Positions 62,450 to 64,000 of a stretch of 64,000 bases of DNA are shown one piece after another. The first letter of the stretch is position 1; every line of letters begins with the position of its first letter. Made by a program: the position numbers and the translations under genes. The notes below the pieces were generated by a model, which was not told where the DNA came from, did no database searches, and saw nothing but the letters and a program-made list of their open reading frames with translations. This DNA comes from Paramecium sonneborni. Taxonomy: Eukaryota > Ciliophora > Oligohymenophorea > Peniculida > Parameciidae. The DNA is taken from the NCBI GenBank assembly GCA_905182985.1, contig CAJJDN010000057.1, forward strand, positions 324,106 through 388,105, written 5' to 3'.

Positions 62450-62997
62450 ATGGGTGCTGCAAATTGTTAATCATGTTGTGCTAAGTAAGAAAGTGAAGCA
62501 ACCGAATTAAAGATAGGAAAGGATAAAGTAAAACCTAAACATGATAATTCTGAAAATGATAATGCATAAGTTGAATAAAAAGCTTAAGCAAAAGATCATG
62601 AGAGATTTCTTGTAGATTAAGAACAATAAAAATAGAAGAAAGAAACTAAAAAAGAGTAGAAAAAAGAAGCTGTTAAAGAAACTGCTGCAAAAAATGTAGA
62701 TGAGAACTCAAAAAAGTCATAAGAATAAGATAAATAGTTAAATATATCAGCTAATCATTCAGTTAGCATGAATGTGGCTAATAATTAAGAAGGAAATGAT
62801 TTAATAAAAAGTACAATGAATTGCAATGAAAGAAAAAAACTACCTCCTATATAATTAGAGTCTGGAGCTGTTTATGAAGGAGAATGGAAGAATGGAATGA
62901 GAGATGGGGTTGGAAAGTAAAAGTGGCCAGACGGATCTATATATGAAGGGGAATGGGTAGAAGATAAATCATCAGGGAGGGTATTTAAATAATATAA
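62450..62997 (+). CDS. MORN-repeat protein with acylated N terminus (interrupted by N)
   Basis: Begins MGAANCQSCCAKQESEATEL: Gly2 for myristoylation and Cys6, Cys9 and Cys10 for palmitoylation, a dual-acylation membrane anchor. A Lys/Gln/Glu-rich linker of ~120 residues follows, then MORN repeats YEGEWKNGMRDGVGKQKWPD and GSIYEGEWVEDKSSG. The frame is lost at the N; the copy at 63485 continues to the window edge. Divergent from the ICT1-like gene. MORN repeats often bind membranes or scaffold; no role assigned. Confidence 0.8.
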
Positions 62998-62998
62998 N

Positions 62999-63355
62999 TA
63001 TTATAAATTCACTTTTATCTGGTTTACTGCATTCGAAAATCATTTCTCTTAATTTGTCGATAGCATCTTCTAGATTTTTTGATTATTCCCTAGTAAATTG
63101 ACTTGTTAGAATAATTTCTCCTTCCTTATTGACAAAATTGGGATAAAGCCTTAAAAATTTTAATTTCTATTAATCATTTAGCCAATCAGCAGATTATAGA
63201 TTAAATCTTATTTCAGCTTTAGAATTTGTTTTATTAACATGTTATCCTCCTGGTCCAGAGCTTTTACTAAACCTGCATTCTAATTTCTCTTTTGGAATAA
63301 ATATGCTTCTATAGGAGCAAAATTTAGTTAGCAATAATTATTGAAATTTAAACAT
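62999..63355 (-). pseudogene. 5' part of the ICT1-like gene (assembly copy)
   Basis: Identical to 61964-62320, including the GGQ region, but lacking the basic C terminus because it starts at the N. Confidence 0.85.
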
Positions 63356-63484
63356 TTAATGTTTATTGCGAGAAAAATATTAATTTGAATGAATAATTAT
63401 CTGTAATGAATTAAATGTCTATAAACTTAGTGATGGAATAAAATTTGTTGTTTTATATTAATATTTAATATTTAACAAATTATT

Positions 63485-64000
63485 ATGGGTGCTGCAAATT
63501 GTTAATCATGTTGTGCTAAGTAAGAAAGTGAAGCAACCGAATTAAAGATAGGAAAGGATAAAGTAAAACCTAAACATGATAATTCTGAAAATGATAATGC
63601 ATAAGTTGAATAAAAAGCTTAAGCAAAAGATCATGAGAGATTTCTTGTAGATTAAGAACAATAAAAATAGAAGAAAGAAACTAAAAAAGAGTAGAAAAAA
63701 GAAGCTGTTAAAGAAACTGCTGCAAAAAATGTAGATGAGAACTCAAAAAAGTCATAAGAATAAGATAAATAGTTAAATATATCAGCTAATCATTCAGTTA
63801 GCATGAATGTGGCTAATAATTAAGAAGGAAATGATTTAATAAAAAGTACAATGAATTGCAATGAAAGAAAAAAACTACCTCCTATATAATTAGAGTCTGG
63901 AGCTGTTTATGAAGGAGAATGGAAGAATGGAATGAGAGATGGGGTTGGAAAGTAAAAGTGGCCAGACGGATCTATATATGAAGGGGAATGGGTAGAAGAT
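63485..64000 (+). CDS. MORN-repeat protein, second copy running off the window
   Basis: Identical to 62450-62965. It is the copy that is contiguous with sequence beyond the window, so the true gene continues from here. It should be merged with the copy at 62450. Confidence 0.8.

Larger units (their letters stand above)
61964..64000. repeat. duplication of at least 1.0 kb abutting a single N (contig-overlap artefact)
   Basis: Bases 61964-62997 recur from 62999 (offset 1035) to the end of the window around the N at 62998. The unit runs from the 3' part of the ICT1-like gene through the 5' part of the MORN gene. The second copy is cut only by the window edge. Confidence 0.9.

Overview
The window reads as macronuclear DNA of a ciliate of the Paramecium type. 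Three things seen in the sequence support this. (1) Conserved proteins read through only if TAA and TAG encode Gln and TGA is the sole stop. (2) Genes carry many GT...AG introns of about 20-31 nt. (3) DNA is very AT-rich and genes are closely packed, with stops or starts sometimes under 30 bp apart. A trichocyst matrix protein gene and a kinase-MORN fusion fit the same group. I cannot name the species.

Layout. 0-9 kb: WD40 protein (-), a small unknown protein carrying a possible retained 50-bp insertion (-), ribosomal uS8 (+), BAR-like protein with NPF motifs (+), trichocyst matrix protein (-). 9-15 kb: short delta-COP (+), an indel-ridden unknown (-), SIR2 deacylase (+), beta-adaptin (+). 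15-27 kb: large coiled-coil protein (-), a decayed ORF, OB-fold protein, small unknowns, an unknown 502-aa protein, NAD-binding oxidoreductase. 27-41 kb: CPF-motif membrane-anchored protein (-), CCCH zinc-finger protein (-), giant guanylate-binding protein (+), E2 enzyme, membrane protein (-), ribosomal uS17. 41-49 kb: RING protein, decayed kinase-like stretch, two small paralogues sharing a CX13C/CX8C pattern, second RING protein, tRNA-Arg(UCU). 48-54 kb: unknown 537-aa protein, eL15, PKA catalytic subunit, eL39, EF-hand protein, myristoylated small protein, then a 247-N gap. 54-64 kb: pseudokinase-MORN protein (-), SNF1/AMPK-like kinase (+), mitochondrial-looking helical protein, ICT1/ArfB-type GGQ protein (-), acylated MORN protein (+).

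Assembly condition matters for any reading. Six single Ns (4139, 6989, 18649, 23071, 46075, 62998) are each flanked by the same 1.0-1.3 kb sequence on both sides. This is best explained as overlapping contigs abutted without merging, so several genes appear twice, one copy truncated. About 7 kb of the window is therefore redundant. In addition, at least ten otherwise sound genes have a one-base frame error in a homopolymer run. With the stated introns and one base corrected, their lengths become whole codon numbers.

Functional themes: vesicle traffic (beta-adaptin with a clathrin box, BAR/NPF protein, delta-COP), regulated secretion (trichocyst matrix protein), translation (uS8, uS17, eL15, eL39, tRNA-Arg, ICT1-like rescue factor), signalling (PKA, AMPK-like, pseudokinase-MORN) and ubiquitin (E2, two RING proteins). 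There is no sign of operons; neighbours mostly look independent.
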